Assembly: GCA_964647585.1 (NCBI GenBank)
Contig: CAZYGG010000003.1
Span: 62,001 to 126,000, forward strand
Source of the DNA: CAJINA01 sp964647585
GTDB lineage: Bacteria; Desulfobacterota; Desulfobacteria; Desulfobacterales; CAJINA01
Reading direction: 5' to 3'
Length of the DNA stretch: 64,000 nucleotides
Shown: piece after piece, positions 17,011 through 26,223 of the stretch
How the letters are laid out: every line of letters starts with the position of its first letter
Numbering within the stretch: the stretch's first letter is position 1
The notes under the pieces: model-generated
Databases searched by the model: none
Told to the model about the DNA's origin: nothing
What the model saw: only the letters and a program-made list of their open reading frames with translations
Translations under genes and position numbers: made by a program

Positions 17011-19433
17011 TGGAAAAAACATACGATGAAAGCAGTATCGACGTTCTCGAAGGCCTCGACCCGGTAAGGCTCCGGCCATCGATGTATATCGGCAACGTGG
17101 ATGTAGCCGGCCTGCATCACCTGGTGTACGAGGTGGTAGATAACAGTATCGATGAAGCCATGGCGGGACACTGTGATACCATAACCGTCCTGGTTCATAC
17201 GGACAACAGTATAACGGTTGAAGACAATGGACGCGGGATTCCCGTGGGTATCCATAAAACGGAAAAGGTTCCGGCGCTCGAGGTCGTCCTCACAAAACTG
17301 CATGCCGGTGGAAAGTTTGATAATGACAGCTACAAGGTTTCCGGCGGACTCCACGGTGTCGGGGTAAGCGTGGTGAATGCGCTGTCGAGTTTTCTTGAAG
17401 TTGAAGTTTACAGCAACGGCCGCAGCTATCACCAGACATACGAAAAAGGCATAAAAACAAATGAATTAAAGGAAAATGGGGCCACCACGAAAAGGGGCAC
17501 CAAAATACACTTTTTGCCGGACAGCAGCATTTTTAATTCCACTGAATACAGTTATGATATTTTAAGCCGCAGACTCCGCGAACTCGCTTTTCTAAACCGC
17601 GGGGTGCGGATTAAACTGAAAGATGAGCGCTCAGAAGATACAGATGAATTCTACTACGAAGGCGGGATTGTCTCTTTTGTAAAATATATAAACCGGCACC
17701 ACGCAGCCCTGCATGAACCGGTTTTTATAGAAGGCACGAAAAACGAGGTCCAGATAGAGGTGGCAATCCAGTACAATGACACTTTCAAGGATCAAATTTT
17801 TTCGTTTGCCAACAATATCAATACAGCCGAAGGCGGATTTCACCTGATTGGCTTCAAAGCCGCGCTTACCCGTACCATTAACCAGTATTCCCTCAAAGGC
17901 AACCTGCCTAAAAATCTTCAGGCCAAGATAAGCGGCGATGATATCAGAGAGGGCCTGACGGCCATTATCAGCGTCAGAATTATGGATCCCCAGTTTGAAG
18001 GGCAAACCAAAACAAAGTTGGGAAACAGCGAAGTCAAGGGGTTGGTCGAGTCTCTGGTCAATGAAAAATTGAGTATATTTCTTGAGGAAAATCCAACGGT
18101 TGCCAAAAAAATTATGTCCAAAGCCGTGGATGCCGCCCGGGCGCGCGACGCAGCCAAAAGGGCCCGGGACCTGGCCCGGAAACAGGGATCGCTGATCGAC
18201 TCAACCCTGCCCGGTAAACTGGCTGAGTGCCAGTACAGTGAACCGGAAGCCCGGGAAATCTTTCTCGTGGAGGGTGATTCCGCCGGCGGCAGCGCCAAAC
18301 AGGGCCGGGATAGACGGTTTCAGGCTATTTTGCCGCTCAAGGGCAAAATCCTCAATGTGGAGAAAGCCCGGTTTGATAAAATCCTGCGCAGCGAAGAGAT
18401 AAAAAACATTATCACCGCCCTGGGAACAGGCGTCGGTAAGGAAGAATACGACATTGAAAAAATAAGGTATCACAAGGTTGTGATCATGACGGATGCCGAT
18501 GTGGACGGTTCGCATATCAGAACCCTGCTGTTGACCTTTTTCTATCGCCAGATGCCTGAAATCGTGGACAAGGGCTATCTTTACATTGCCCAGCCACCCC
18601 TGTTTAAAGTGGGTAAGGGCAAACACCCGATCTACCTGAAGGATGAACCCGAACTCAATGATTTTGTTTTAAAACGGGCCTGTGATAAAAGAAGCTTAAG
18701 GGCTGGAGAGACCCTGATTGCCGATCACGATCTGTACCTGTTTATGTGCGAACTTTCCGAATACTTATCCATTATCGAAAAAATCGAAGCCAAGCGAATT
18801 ATGGCAGACCTGGTCGAGTTTCTGATTAAGATGGGAGTTGAAGGTAAAGACTTCCTTAAAGATCAGGAAAAGATGTCGGCGTTGAAAGAAGCCCTGCTGG
18901 AAAACGGGTACGATGCCGGCGAGTTGCTCTGGAATGAAGATGCCGGGGTCTACGAGATCATTGTAACACCGCCGCCCCAGGATCTTCCGGAAAACGCGTT
19001 TGCCGCAGGTTCCATAAAGGCCGTCCTACCCCTCAAGATCGGCAGGGGACTGGTCTATTCAAACAACTATCAGAAAGCCAGCCTGCTGGGCAAAAAGGTT
19101 TTAACACAGGACAACCCGCCCTTTACCGTCATAAACAATGACAAGGATGGGGTTGAAACGGAAATCGAGGATAAAAAGACGCTGGTTCTGCACATGATCG
19201 AAGAGGGCAAGAAGGGTCTGAACCTGCAGCGCTATAAAGGCCTCGGGGAAATGAATCCGGACCAATTGTGGGAAACCACCATGGATCCCGACAAACGAAC
19301 TCTCTGCCAGGTTAAAATTGAAGATGTCATTGAAACCAACGCCATCTTTACGATTTTAATGGGGGAAGAGGTGGAGCCCCGACGGGAATTCATCCAGGAG
19401 AATGCCCTGGAAGTCAGCATGCTTGATATTTAA
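17010..19433 (+). CDS. gyrB: DNA gyrase subunit B
   Basis: This 807-residue type IIA topoisomerase subunit (E. coli GyrB has 804) hydrolyses ATP to drive negative supercoiling with GyrA. The GHKL ATPase motifs are EVVDNSIDEAMAG, DNGRGIPVGIH and GGLHGVGVSVVNALS. The TOPRIM domain shows LVEGDSAGGSAKQGRDRR (near residue 421) and the metal-binding MTDADVDGSHIRTLLLTFF (near 493). The C-terminus has QRYKGLGEMNPDQLWETTMDP. The ATG overlaps the dnaN stop codon. The transcript ends at a strong hairpin terminator about 90 bases downstream. gyrA is not in this window. Confidence 0.97.
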   Translation: MEKTYDESSIDVLEGLDPVRLRPSMYIGNVDVAGLHHLVYEVVDNSIDEAMAGHCDTITVLVHTDNSITVEDNGRGIPVGIHKTEKVPALEVVLTKLHAGGKFDNDSYKVSGGLHGVGVSVVNALSSFLEVEVYSNGRSYHQTYEKGIKTNELKENGATTKRGTKIHFLPDSSIFNSTEYSYDILSRRLRELAFLNRGVRIKLKDERSEDTDEFYYEGGIVSFVKYINRHHAALHEPVFIEGTKNEVQIEVAIQYNDTFKDQIFSFANNINTAEGGFHLIGFKAALTRTINQYSLKGNLPKNLQAKISGDDIREGLTAIISVRIMDPQFEGQTKTKLGNSEVKGLVESLVNEKLSIFLEENPTVAKKIMSKAVDAARARDAAKRARDLARKQGSLIDSTLPGKLAECQYSEPEAREIFLVEGDSAGGSAKQGRDRRFQAILPLKGKILNVEKARFDKILRSEEIKNIITALGTGVGKEEYDIEKIRYHKVVIMTDADVDGSHIRTLLLTFFYRQMPEIVDKGYLYIAQPPLFKVGKGKHPIYLKDEPELNDFVLKRACDKRSLRAGETLIADHDLYLFMCELSEYLSIIEKIEAKRIMADLVEFLIKMGVEGKDFLKDQEKMSALKEALLENGYDAGELLWNEDAGVYEIIVTPPPQDLPENAFAAGSIKAVLPLKIGRGLVYSNNYQKASLLGKKVLTQDNPPFTVINNDKDGVETEIEDKKTLVLHMIEEGKKGLNLQRYKGLGEMNPDQLWETTMDPDKRTLCQVKIEDVIETNAIFTILMGEEVEPRREFIQENALEVSMLDI

Positions 19434-19519
19434 AGTTGCGCTCCGAGCAGGTTTTTTCAAACGCGGATTATCGGGATAACAGCGACAAAATTTAGGGTTA
19501 AAGCCAAATAGTTTTCATT

Positions 19520-19550
19520 AACCGGAAGGAGCCGCCTTCCGGTTTTTTAT
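19520..19550 (+). terminator. Rho-independent terminator after gyrB
   Basis: A perfect 10-bp stem AACCGGAAGG / CCTTCCGGTT with a 5-base loop is followed by a T tract (TTTTAT). It ends the rdgC-like/dnaN/gyrB transcript and separates it from nrdJ. Confidence 0.9.
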
Positions 19551-19633
19551 ATTAAACCATTGAAAACTGAACTTTTATTGATATATTGAGAGTGTCTGGC
19601 GGCACTATCCGCCGACGATTCCCGGAGATAGAG

Positions 19634-21796
19634 ATGACCCTTTCGAAAAACGCTTTGAAGGTTCTTAAAAAACGCTATTTCGCCAAAGGTGAAACCTGGG
19701 AGGATCTTTGCCGGCGGGTTGCTGACAGAGTGGCGGAGGATGAACCGGCCGCCGCCCGCAAGAAATGGGCGCAAAAATACTATGACCTTATCCACGGTCT
19801 CACCTTTCTGCCGAACAGCCCGACCCTGAGAAACTTCGGCCGCAACAATGGCTGCGGCAGCGCCTGTTTCGTTATGCCGCTGGAAGACAGCCGCAAAGCT
19901 ATTTTCAAAACCCTGTCCGATGTGGTGGATGTGCAGGCTTACGGCGGCGGTACCGGTATGGATTTTTCAAAAATTCGCCCCCGGGGAGACCGGGTGAGCA
20001 CCACCGGCGGTGCGGCCACCGGCCCCATTGCCATCATGGGCATCTTTGATTACACCGTTGGCGATATCATCAAACAGGGCGGTACCCGCCAGGGAGCCAA
20101 CATGGGTGTTTTGAGGGTTGATCACCCGGACATAGAAGATTTTATCACATGTAAAACCCTGGAGGGCGATCTAAAAAATTTCAATATCTCCGTGGGAGTA
20201 ACCGACGCGTTTATGCGGGCTGTCGAAAAGAACGCGGACTATGATCTGGTGTTCAACGGGAAAAAGCGCACGTCGGTGAAAGCCCGGCCGGTCTGGAATT
20301 TAATGGTTGAAGCCGCGTGGCGCAACGGAGAGCCGGGCATTGTTTTTCTGGACACAATCAATCGCAACAACCCCCTATCAGCCGCCGGCCGGATCACGGC
20401 CACAAACCCCTGCGGTGAGCAGCCGCTTTTACCCTATAGTTCCTGCAACCTGGGATCCATAAACCTCAACGCGGTTGTTATGGGTGACTGGGTTTCCGGC
20501 AAAGCCCGCATCAACTGGAAAAAGCTTAAAACCATTACCGCAACAGCCGTACGGTTTCTGGATTCTGTGATTTCGACCAACCAATACCCCCTGGCCGAGA
20601 TTGAGAAAACCACCAAACGGTTCCGCCAGGTTGGTCTTGGCATTATGGGTTTTGCGGACCTGTGTATAAAACTACATATTCGCTATGGTTCGCAGCGGTC
20701 CGTTAAAATAGCCAAAAAGTTAATGGCCTGCATATACAAACAGGCGGCGGAAACTTCTCAAAAACTTGGCGCAGAGCGTGGGTCGGCCCCCTTTTTTAAA
20801 GAATTCAAGTCTAAGCTACCCGCACGGCGCAACGGCGCCCTGACGTCTATTGCCCCCACCGGGACCCTGTCGGTGCTGGCGGATTGTTCTTCCGGTTGTG
20901 AACCCCATTTTGCTTTCAATTATACCAAAGAGTGCCTCGAGGGTGAAAAACTAAACATGTTGCCAGCGGTTTTTCGACAATGGCTGGAGAAGTCGGGTGA
21001 GAGCCGGCACCCGGAATTTTTTGTGACAGCCGAGGATGTTTCCCTTAAAGAACACCTTGCTGTTCAGGCGGCGCTCCAGGGCAGCGGTGTGGATGCGGGG
21101 GTATCCAAAACGATCAACGCGCCCTACCACACCAGTAAAAAGGCGGTCTCCAAGGCCTTTTTCAGCGCCTGGAAAGCCCAGTGTAAAGGCATTACCTTTT
21201 ATCGCCAGGGATCCAGGGATGTACAGGCGCTTTACGATGAAACCACCGCGATCCCGGAGAAAGACAGGGATAGGCTCAAACGGGGTGAATTGAAGAAACG
21301 ACCGCGGGCCACCACCGGCCCCAGCCTGAAGATGAAAACCGCCTGTGGCAAATTATATGTGGACCCGCATTTTGATAACGAGGGCGTCATCGAGGTTTTT
21401 ATCCGCACCGAGGGCGGTGGCTGTACCGCCAACACCAAGGCGCTGGGCATTTTACTTTCGTATTGTATCCGGGCCGGGATAGCCCCCGAAACTCTGATCA
21501 AAGCAATGAAATCCGTTCACTGTACGGCGTGCACCCGCGCAATTCTTTCCGGAAAAGACGTGGAGGTGAACAGTTGCGCGGCGGGGATGGGTAAAGGTCT
21601 GGAGGTTGCCCTGCGTAACAGCACAATTTACCGTAAGGTTATTACCCAAATGGAAGATGCGGAAATTCATTTTTCAGAAGATGGCGAGGGCGGTGCATCC
21701 GGACAACGCCGGTGCCCGGACTGCGGGAGCCTCCTGAACCGAACCAGCGGGTGTGTGTTGTGTTCGAGTCCGGATTGTGGGTGGAGCCGCTGTTAG
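19634..21796 (+). CDS. nrdJ: Adenosylcobalamin-dependent ribonucleotide reductase (class II)
   Basis: This 720-residue class II reductase makes deoxyribonucleotides without oxygen, using B12 to create the active-site radical. Landmarks are FLPNSPTLRNFGRNNGCGSA, YGGGTGMDFSKIRPRGD, NPCGEQPLLPYSSCNLGSIN (active-site cysteine and catalytic loop), SIAPTGTLSVLADCSSGCEP and, near the C-terminus, a TSCPD-type region (GGCTANTKALGILLSYCIR). A zinc-ribbon tail (CPDCGSLLN then CSSPDCGWSRC) probably supplies the reducing cysteines. The ATG at 19634 follows GGAGATAGAG. No cobalamin riboswitch is recognisable in the 80-base leader. The TAG stop lies at the start of a family-A repeat. The ThyA-like gene downstream also makes DNA precursors. 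Confidence 0.95.
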   Translation: MTLSKNALKVLKKRYFAKGETWEDLCRRVADRVAEDEPAAARKKWAQKYYDLIHGLTFLPNSPTLRNFGRNNGCGSACFVMPLEDSRKAIFKTLSDVVDVQAYGGGTGMDFSKIRPRGDRVSTTGGAATGPIAIMGIFDYTVGDIIKQGGTRQGANMGVLRVDHPDIEDFITCKTLEGDLKNFNISVGVTDAFMRAVEKNADYDLVFNGKKRTSVKARPVWNLMVEAAWRNGEPGIVFLDTINRNNPLSAAGRITATNPCGEQPLLPYSSCNLGSINLNAVVMGDWVSGKARINWKKLKTITATAVRFLDSVISTNQYPLAEIEKTTKRFRQVGLGIMGFADLCIKLHIRYGSQRSVKIAKKLMACIYKQAAETSQKLGAERGSAPFFKEFKSKLPARRNGALTSIAPTGTLSVLADCSSGCEPHFAFNYTKECLEGEKLNMLPAVFRQWLEKSGESRHPEFFVTAEDVSLKEHLAVQAALQGSGVDAGVSKTINAPYHTSKKAVSKAFFSAWKAQCKGITFYRQGSRDVQALYDETTAIPEKDRDRLKRGELKKRPRATTGPSLKMKTACGKLYVDPHFDNEGVIEVFIRTEGGGCTANTKALGILLSYCIRAGIAPETLIKAMKSVHCTACTRAILSGKDVEVNSCAAGMGKGLEVALRNSTIYRKVITQMEDAEIHFSEDGEGGASGQRRCPDCGSLLNRTSGCVLCSSPDCGWSRC

Positions 21797-21964
21797 AAGT
21801 GGTTTCAAAACCTCCCCTCGGGCTCAATCTCTGTGTTGGCCGCAAGGTTCCAATCCTCGAAATACTGGAGTATTCCTCCGGTTAGAACCTCGAGGCCGCC
21901 GCACCTTGTCGAAGATCCCGCGTTTTTTGCGGGGAGCCCGATTGAAGATTTTGAAACCACTTCC
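21793..21964. repeat. Large palindromic repeat, family A, copy 3
   Basis: Inverted arms TTAGAAGTGGTTTCAAAA (from 21793) and TTTTGAAACCACTTCC (to 21964) flank the shared core, here AATCCTCGAAATAC / GTATTCCTCCGGTT. It is clearly homologous to copy 1 in inverse orientation. The left end contains the nrdJ stop codon TAG. Confidence 0.85.
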
Positions 21965-22060
21965 AGATGTAACAATATGATGCTTGACCAACGCGTGATA
22001 TGTACGGTATTTTAAACATTCAAACACAACAGGTAAATTCTTACTGGAGCTGAAACTGTT

Positions 22061-22852
22061 ATGAATATTCACTTTATTCAGGCGCGCGATCTGCCGGACC
22101 TCTGGTTTCAGGCTGTTCACGATATCCTTGACAATGGGCGCAGGTTCACCATCGATCGCGGATCTTACGCCGGGCAGACCCGGCTGGAATACGATTACTT
22201 TTGCGGCCACGTGAAATACCCCGGCACCCAGCCGGTCATTCCCGATATTCCGCCGGCCTGCGGCATTCCCAATCCCGTCGAAGAAGGCTATATTTACGGG
22301 GGAGAGGGTTACGAAAGATCCTATATCGAGTATTTAATGACCGGCGAAAAAGAGATCGGTGAATCCTACACGTACGGCGAAAGGCTAACCCGGGCGCCCA
22401 TTACCGGTGACAAGCTGGCCTGGTGGGAAGAAAAAAACGATGAAATCATCGACAAGCGCGAAGTGGATGGCGCGGCCGTCTTCGAAGAGGGGGGGCAGCT
22501 CTATCTCAACCAGATCGAGTGGATTATCCAGACCTATAAAAAACACGGGCAGCGCAACAATCAGATGGTGCTGCAGGTGGCTCACCCTTCGGATTGTACC
22601 CTGCTCGATCCCCCCTGCCTGAGATCGATCGACACCCGTATCCAGGATGAAACCCTCAATTTTTTTGTCTATTTTCGCTCCTGGGACCTGTGGGGCGGCC
22701 TGCCGGCCAACCTGGCCGGGATTCAAAATCTCAAGGAGTACATGGCGGGTGAAATTGGGGTGAAGGACGGTGAAATGGTTGTTGAGAGCAAGGGGCTGCA
22801 CCTTTATGGGTATGCTGAGGACCTGGCCAAACTGCGCTGCCTGAAAGAGTAA
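22061..22852 (+). CDS. Thymidylate synthase-like protein (ThyA fold, archaeal-type)
   Basis: This 263-residue protein resembles ThyA-family enzymes, which methylate dUMP with methylene-tetrahydrofolate. The probable catalytic cysteine lies in LLDPPCLRSID. RSWDLWGGLPANLAGIQNLK corresponds to the RSxDxxLGxPFN region, and KGLHLYGYAEDL to the HIY region. Overall wording is nearer to the divergent methanogen-type thymidylate synthases than to E. coli ThyA, so a related dCMP/dUMP-modifying activity is possible. The start has GGAG well placed. It follows nrdJ across a palindromic repeat and converges with asnS. Confidence 0.72.
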   Translation: MNIHFIQARDLPDLWFQAVHDILDNGRRFTIDRGSYAGQTRLEYDYFCGHVKYPGTQPVIPDIPPACGIPNPVEEGYIYGGEGYERSYIEYLMTGEKEIGESYTYGERLTRAPITGDKLAWWEEKNDEIIDKREVDGAAVFEEGGQLYLNQIEWIIQTYKKHGQRNNQMVLQVAHPSDCTLLDPPCLRSIDTRIQDETLNFFVYFRSWDLWGGLPANLAGIQNLKEYMAGEIGVKDGEMVVESKGLHLYGYAEDLAKLRCLKE

Positions 22853-22998
22853 ACACCACACCGGCCCATTTGGGCAACCATGGTTTATTTAAAGCAACAC
22901 CAATTTTTTGAGCCGACCACACACCTGGCGGGCATCCCTACAAAAACCGATGATTTTCACCCAGCCGGTTTAAAATTTGAAACTGGCCGAGTGAGGCT

Positions 22999-23044
22999 CC
23001 TCCCGCAGAGCGGGAGGCAACCGGAAGCCCCCTCGAAGGGGGCT
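22999..23044. terminator. Twin hairpins between convergent thyA-like and asnS genes
   Basis: Two perfect stems lie in a row: CCTCCCGC-AGA-GCGGGAGG (22999-23017) and AGCCCCCT-CGA-AGGGGGCT (23026-23044). T-tails are poor, but the position between convergent genes fits bidirectional transcription end signals or a small palindromic repeat. Confidence 0.55.
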
Positions 23045-23124
23045 AACTTAAAAGAACAGTTTTCTCTCCGGATCGATAGAACCTCGCAGGGTCTTCCATT
23101 AGAGGTGGAGGGTTTAGATCAAAA

Positions 23125-24507
23125 CTAAAACTCAATACTTCCGGGTGTCCGTGGAAAGGGAATCACGTCCCGGATATTGGAGATGCCTGTCACCAGCATC
23201 AGAACGCGCTCAAACCCCATGCCAAAACCACTGTGCTCCACGCTGCCGAAGCGACGGGCATCCAGGTACCACCAGTAGGGCTCCGTTGACATCCCGGTTT
23301 CTTCCAGGCCGTGCTCAAGAACATCCAGGCGCTCCTCGCGCTGGCTGCCGCCGATAATTTCACCGATTCGCGGAACCAGTACATCCATGGCCGCCACAGT
23401 GCGGTCATCATCATTCCGGCGCATGTAAAACGGTTTTATCTCTTTGGGATAGTCGTAGAGAATAACCGGCTTTTTGAAGTGCTGTTCGGAGAGATACCGC
23501 TCGTGTTCAGACTGGAGGTCTTTCCCGAAGGAGACGTCGTAGTCAAATTTCTTTCCGGATTTGGTTAGAATTTCTACGGCATCCGTGTAGGGCAGGCGGA
23601 CAAATTCCGAAGAGACAATGTTGTCCAGCGTGGGCATCAGGGTCTTGTCCACAAACCGGGCAAAAAGGTCCAGGTCCTCGGCACAGTTGTCGATAATCCA
23701 GGCAACCAGAAACTTGATTAGATCTTCTCCCAGTTGCATGTTGCCGGCCAGGTCGCAGAAAGCCATTTCCGGCTCCACCATCCAGAACTCGGCCACGTGT
23801 CGGCTGGTGTTGGAATTTTCCGCCCGGAAAGTGGGACCGAACGTGTATACATCCCCCAGCGACAGGGCCAGCATTTCCGCCGAAAGCTGACCGGAGACGG
23901 TCAGGTTGGCTTCGGTTCCGAAAAAGTCGCCTGAATAGTCGGCAAGGCCTCTTTTTACCGGTACCTGGTCCGGCTGAAGGGTGGTCAACCGGAAAAGCTC
24001 GCCGGCGCCTTCGCAATCAGATCCGGTGATGATCGGGGTATGAATATAGCGAAAATCCCGCTCCCTGAAAAATTTATGTACCGCAAAGGCAAGTTCTGAA
24101 CGGATGCGAAAAACAGCGCCGTATTTGTTGGTCCGCGGGCGCAGGTGGGCGATGGTTCTTAAAAATTCATCGGTGTGTCTTTTTTTCTGCAGGGGAAAAT
24201 CGTCCGGAGCGAGATTGATGATCGTCACCACCGCCGCCTGAATTTCCCAGCTCTGACCCTTTCCCTTGGATTCAACCAGTTGGCCGGCTATCGCCACCGC
24301 GGACCCCGTGGTGATTTTCCGGATATCTTCATAGTTGGCAAGAGCCTCATCGGCAATCACCTGGATATTCTTCAGGCAGGAGCCGTCATTGATTTCCAGG
24401 AAGGAAAAGCCTTTTGAATCCCGCCGGGTTCTGACCCACCCTTTGATAAGGACATTATCCGCCGGGTTTGCGGAGCCCAGTAGTTTTGCTATTTTTTCGC
24501 GTGTCAT
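23125..24507 (-). CDS. asnS: Asparaginyl-tRNA synthetase
   Basis: This 460-residue class IIb synthetase charges tRNA-Asn. An N-terminal OB-fold anticodon-binding domain (VLIKGWVRTRRDSKGFSFLE) is followed by the class II core: motif 2 FGPTFRAENSNTSRHVAEFW and motif 3 GFGMGFERVLMLVTG near the C-terminus. Acidic YTDAVEIL and the length (E. coli AsnS has 466) favour Asn over Asp specificity. It lies downstream of the HtrA gene on the same strand but with a 300-base gap filled with repeat-like sequence, so it probably has its own promoter. Confidence 0.95.
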   Translation of the reverse strand: MTREKIAKLLGSANPADNVLIKGWVRTRRDSKGFSFLEINDGSCLKNIQVIADEALANYEDIRKITTGSAVAIAGQLVESKGKGQSWEIQAAVVTIINLAPDDFPLQKKRHTDEFLRTIAHLRPRTNKYGAVFRIRSELAFAVHKFFRERDFRYIHTPIITGSDCEGAGELFRLTTLQPDQVPVKRGLADYSGDFFGTEANLTVSGQLSAEMLALSLGDVYTFGPTFRAENSNTSRHVAEFWMVEPEMAFCDLAGNMQLGEDLIKFLVAWIIDNCAEDLDLFARFVDKTLMPTLDNIVSSEFVRLPYTDAVEILTKSGKKFDYDVSFGKDLQSEHERYLSEQHFKKPVILYDYPKEIKPFYMRRNDDDRTVAAMDVLVPRIGEIIGGSQREERLDVLEHGLEETGMSTEPYWWYLDARRFGSVEHSGFGMGFERVLMLVTGISNIRDVIPFPRTPGSIEF

Positions 24508-24599
24508 TGATACATTCTCCCTAATATGACGTTTCCATTTTTCAGATAGCTTATAGACTTAACATTTGGGTTTCATGCAAGTTTTGGTTTAATAATCGG

Positions 24600-24812
24600 T
24601 ATCGAAATCGATTTCCGCATGACGATTCCAGACCCGATTTCGATCCCGATTACGATTTCGGCTGAAACCCGTAAGCGTTATAGAGTCTGCAGCGACACAA
24701 TTTCAGCCGACACCATACATAGCGTTTGCCCGGTCAGACGATAATGCCGCGGGCATTAGAATTTGTACCGCATAATCTGTGCAATCGAAAAATTACGCCC
24801 GCAAACGCTATA
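24600..24812. repeat. Intergenic repeat-like stretch between htrA-type gene and asnS
   Basis: Bases 24600-24665 consist of imperfect CGATTTCGAT/CCGATTACGATTTCGG units. Bases about 24718-24812 form a broken inverted repeat (ATAGCGTTTGCCCG versus CCCGCAAACGCTAT). The latter reaches the HtrA stop codon. A weaker relative of the first motif occurs at about 41180-41255. No gene or RNA is recognised here. Confidence 0.5.
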
Positions 24813-26223
24813 GCTCGACGGTTATATAGTACCCCCGGTGCCCGCGCTGCAGCAGCAGCACCACGGATTTTTTCCGGCGGAATTTTATAATCGCCGTCTT
24901 AAAATCTTCAATGGTGTTAATCTCGAAATCATCAATTCGGCGGATAACATCTCCCGGACCGGCACCGATTCTGGCAAGGTAGGTGCCGTTGCGAAGTTCG
25001 GTGATCAGTACACCCGATTCGGCTGCAATGCGCTGTTTCCGGCGGGTTTTTGCATCGAGGTTCACGACAGAGACCCCGAGCAGGCGTGTGGCCAGGGCCA
25101 GGGCCCGTTCGGGCGGAAAGACCTTGGCGTCTACCGCAACCGACAGGAACTTATCCCGGCGCTTGAGTTGGATCCGCAGTTTCTGTCCGGCGGAAACCCC
25201 CCGCATGATATCCTGAAACGCGCTGTTCGATGGAACCGGCCGGTTGTTTATTTTCATGATGATATCACCGCTTTTTATACCGGCCTGTTCCGCGGGCCCT
25301 TTTGGGGAGATCGATTCCACAATGACGCCTTTGCCGGTGGGGATCTTGTAGTATTCCACCAGCTCCCGGTTCAGGTCTTGAACCAGCAGGCCGATCCAGG
25401 CCTGGATAACTTCACCGTAGGCGATCAGGTCATTTACAATTCTCCGGGCCTTGTTAATCGGGATCGCGAAGCCGATGCCGCGGGCACTGGCGTATATGGC
25501 GGTATTGATGCCAATCAGATCGCCATTTATATTTAAAAGCGGACCGCCGGAATTGCCCGGGTTGATCGGTGCGTCGATCTGGATAAAATCATGGAAGGTG
25601 CGGGCCTCGGTTCTGACGCTCCGATTGATCGCACTGATGACCCCCGTGGAAACCGTGTGGGAAAACCCAAAGGGGTTGCCGATGGCGATAACCGTTTCAC
25701 CGATCAACAGGTCGTCACTGCGGGACATTTGAATATCCGGCAGGGCATCTTTAGCGTCAATCTTCAAAACGGCCAGGTCGGAATCCGGGTCCGCCCCCAC
25801 GATCCGGGCGTCGAATTCACGCTCATCTTTAAGGGTAACCGTAATAGTGCCGGCGCGGGTGATGACATGCGCGTTGGTCAAGATGAAGCCGCGCTGGCCG
25901 TCTATGATAACACCGGAGCCAAGGTTGGTTCGCTTTTCCTGACGGTTATACCCGTGGTCGAAGAAGTCTTTGAAAAACCGGTCAAAACCCGGGTCCATAC
26001 CAAACGAGCTGAAGGGGTTGCGTTGCTGGCGGGTTTCATACTCGGAGCTGATGTTGACAACCGCCGGGCCCACCCGCTTGACTGTTTTGACAACTGCGGT
26101 TTCACGGTTATATTTTTCAGCAAGGCAAACCGATGGGCCAAAGGTACCGAAAAACATGAAAACAAGGCATAATATGCAAAAAATACGGAGGTTTTTGTTG
26201 CTTGCCACTTGTTTTTCTGTCAT
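24808..26223 (-). CDS. HtrA/DegP-type periplasmic serine protease with two PDZ domains
   Basis: This 471-residue protein carries an N-terminal signal or anchor (residues about 12-35). Its trypsin-like domain has the triad His119 (LTNAHVI), Asp149 (DSDLAVLKI) and Ser225 (NPGNSGGPLL). Two PDZ domains follow, roughly 265-365 (GVIVESISPKGPAEQAGIKSGD) and 375-470 (TYLARIGAGPGDVIRRIDD). Such proteases degrade or refold misfolded envelope proteins under stress. The family usually has these three domains in this order, and length is normal. It is the first of a minus-strand pair with asnS. DegP, DegQ or MucD cannot be told apart from sequence alone. Confidence 0.93.
   Translation of the reverse strand: MTEKQVASNKNLRIFCILCLVFMFFGTFGPSVCLAEKYNRETAVVKTVKRVGPAVVNISSEYETRQQRNPFSSFGMDPGFDRFFKDFFDHGYNRQEKRTNLGSGVIIDGQRGFILTNAHVITRAGTITVTLKDEREFDARIVGADPDSDLAVLKIDAKDALPDIQMSRSDDLLIGETVIAIGNPFGFSHTVSTGVISAINRSVRTEARTFHDFIQIDAPINPGNSGGPLLNINGDLIGINTAIYASARGIGFAIPINKARRIVNDLIAYGEVIQAWIGLLVQDLNRELVEYYKIPTGKGVIVESISPKGPAEQAGIKSGDIIMKINNRPVPSNSAFQDIMRGVSAGQKLRIQLKRRDKFLSVAVDAKVFPPERALALATRLLGVSVVNLDAKTRRKQRIAAESGVLITELRNGTYLARIGAGPGDVIRRIDDFEINTIEDFKTAIIKFRRKKSVVLLLQRGHRGYYITVEL

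Noticed and set aside
19551..19633. Cobalamin riboswitch before nrdJ
   Set aside because: Only about 80 bases are available after the gyrB terminator and no B12-box-like GCCACTG sequence is seen.
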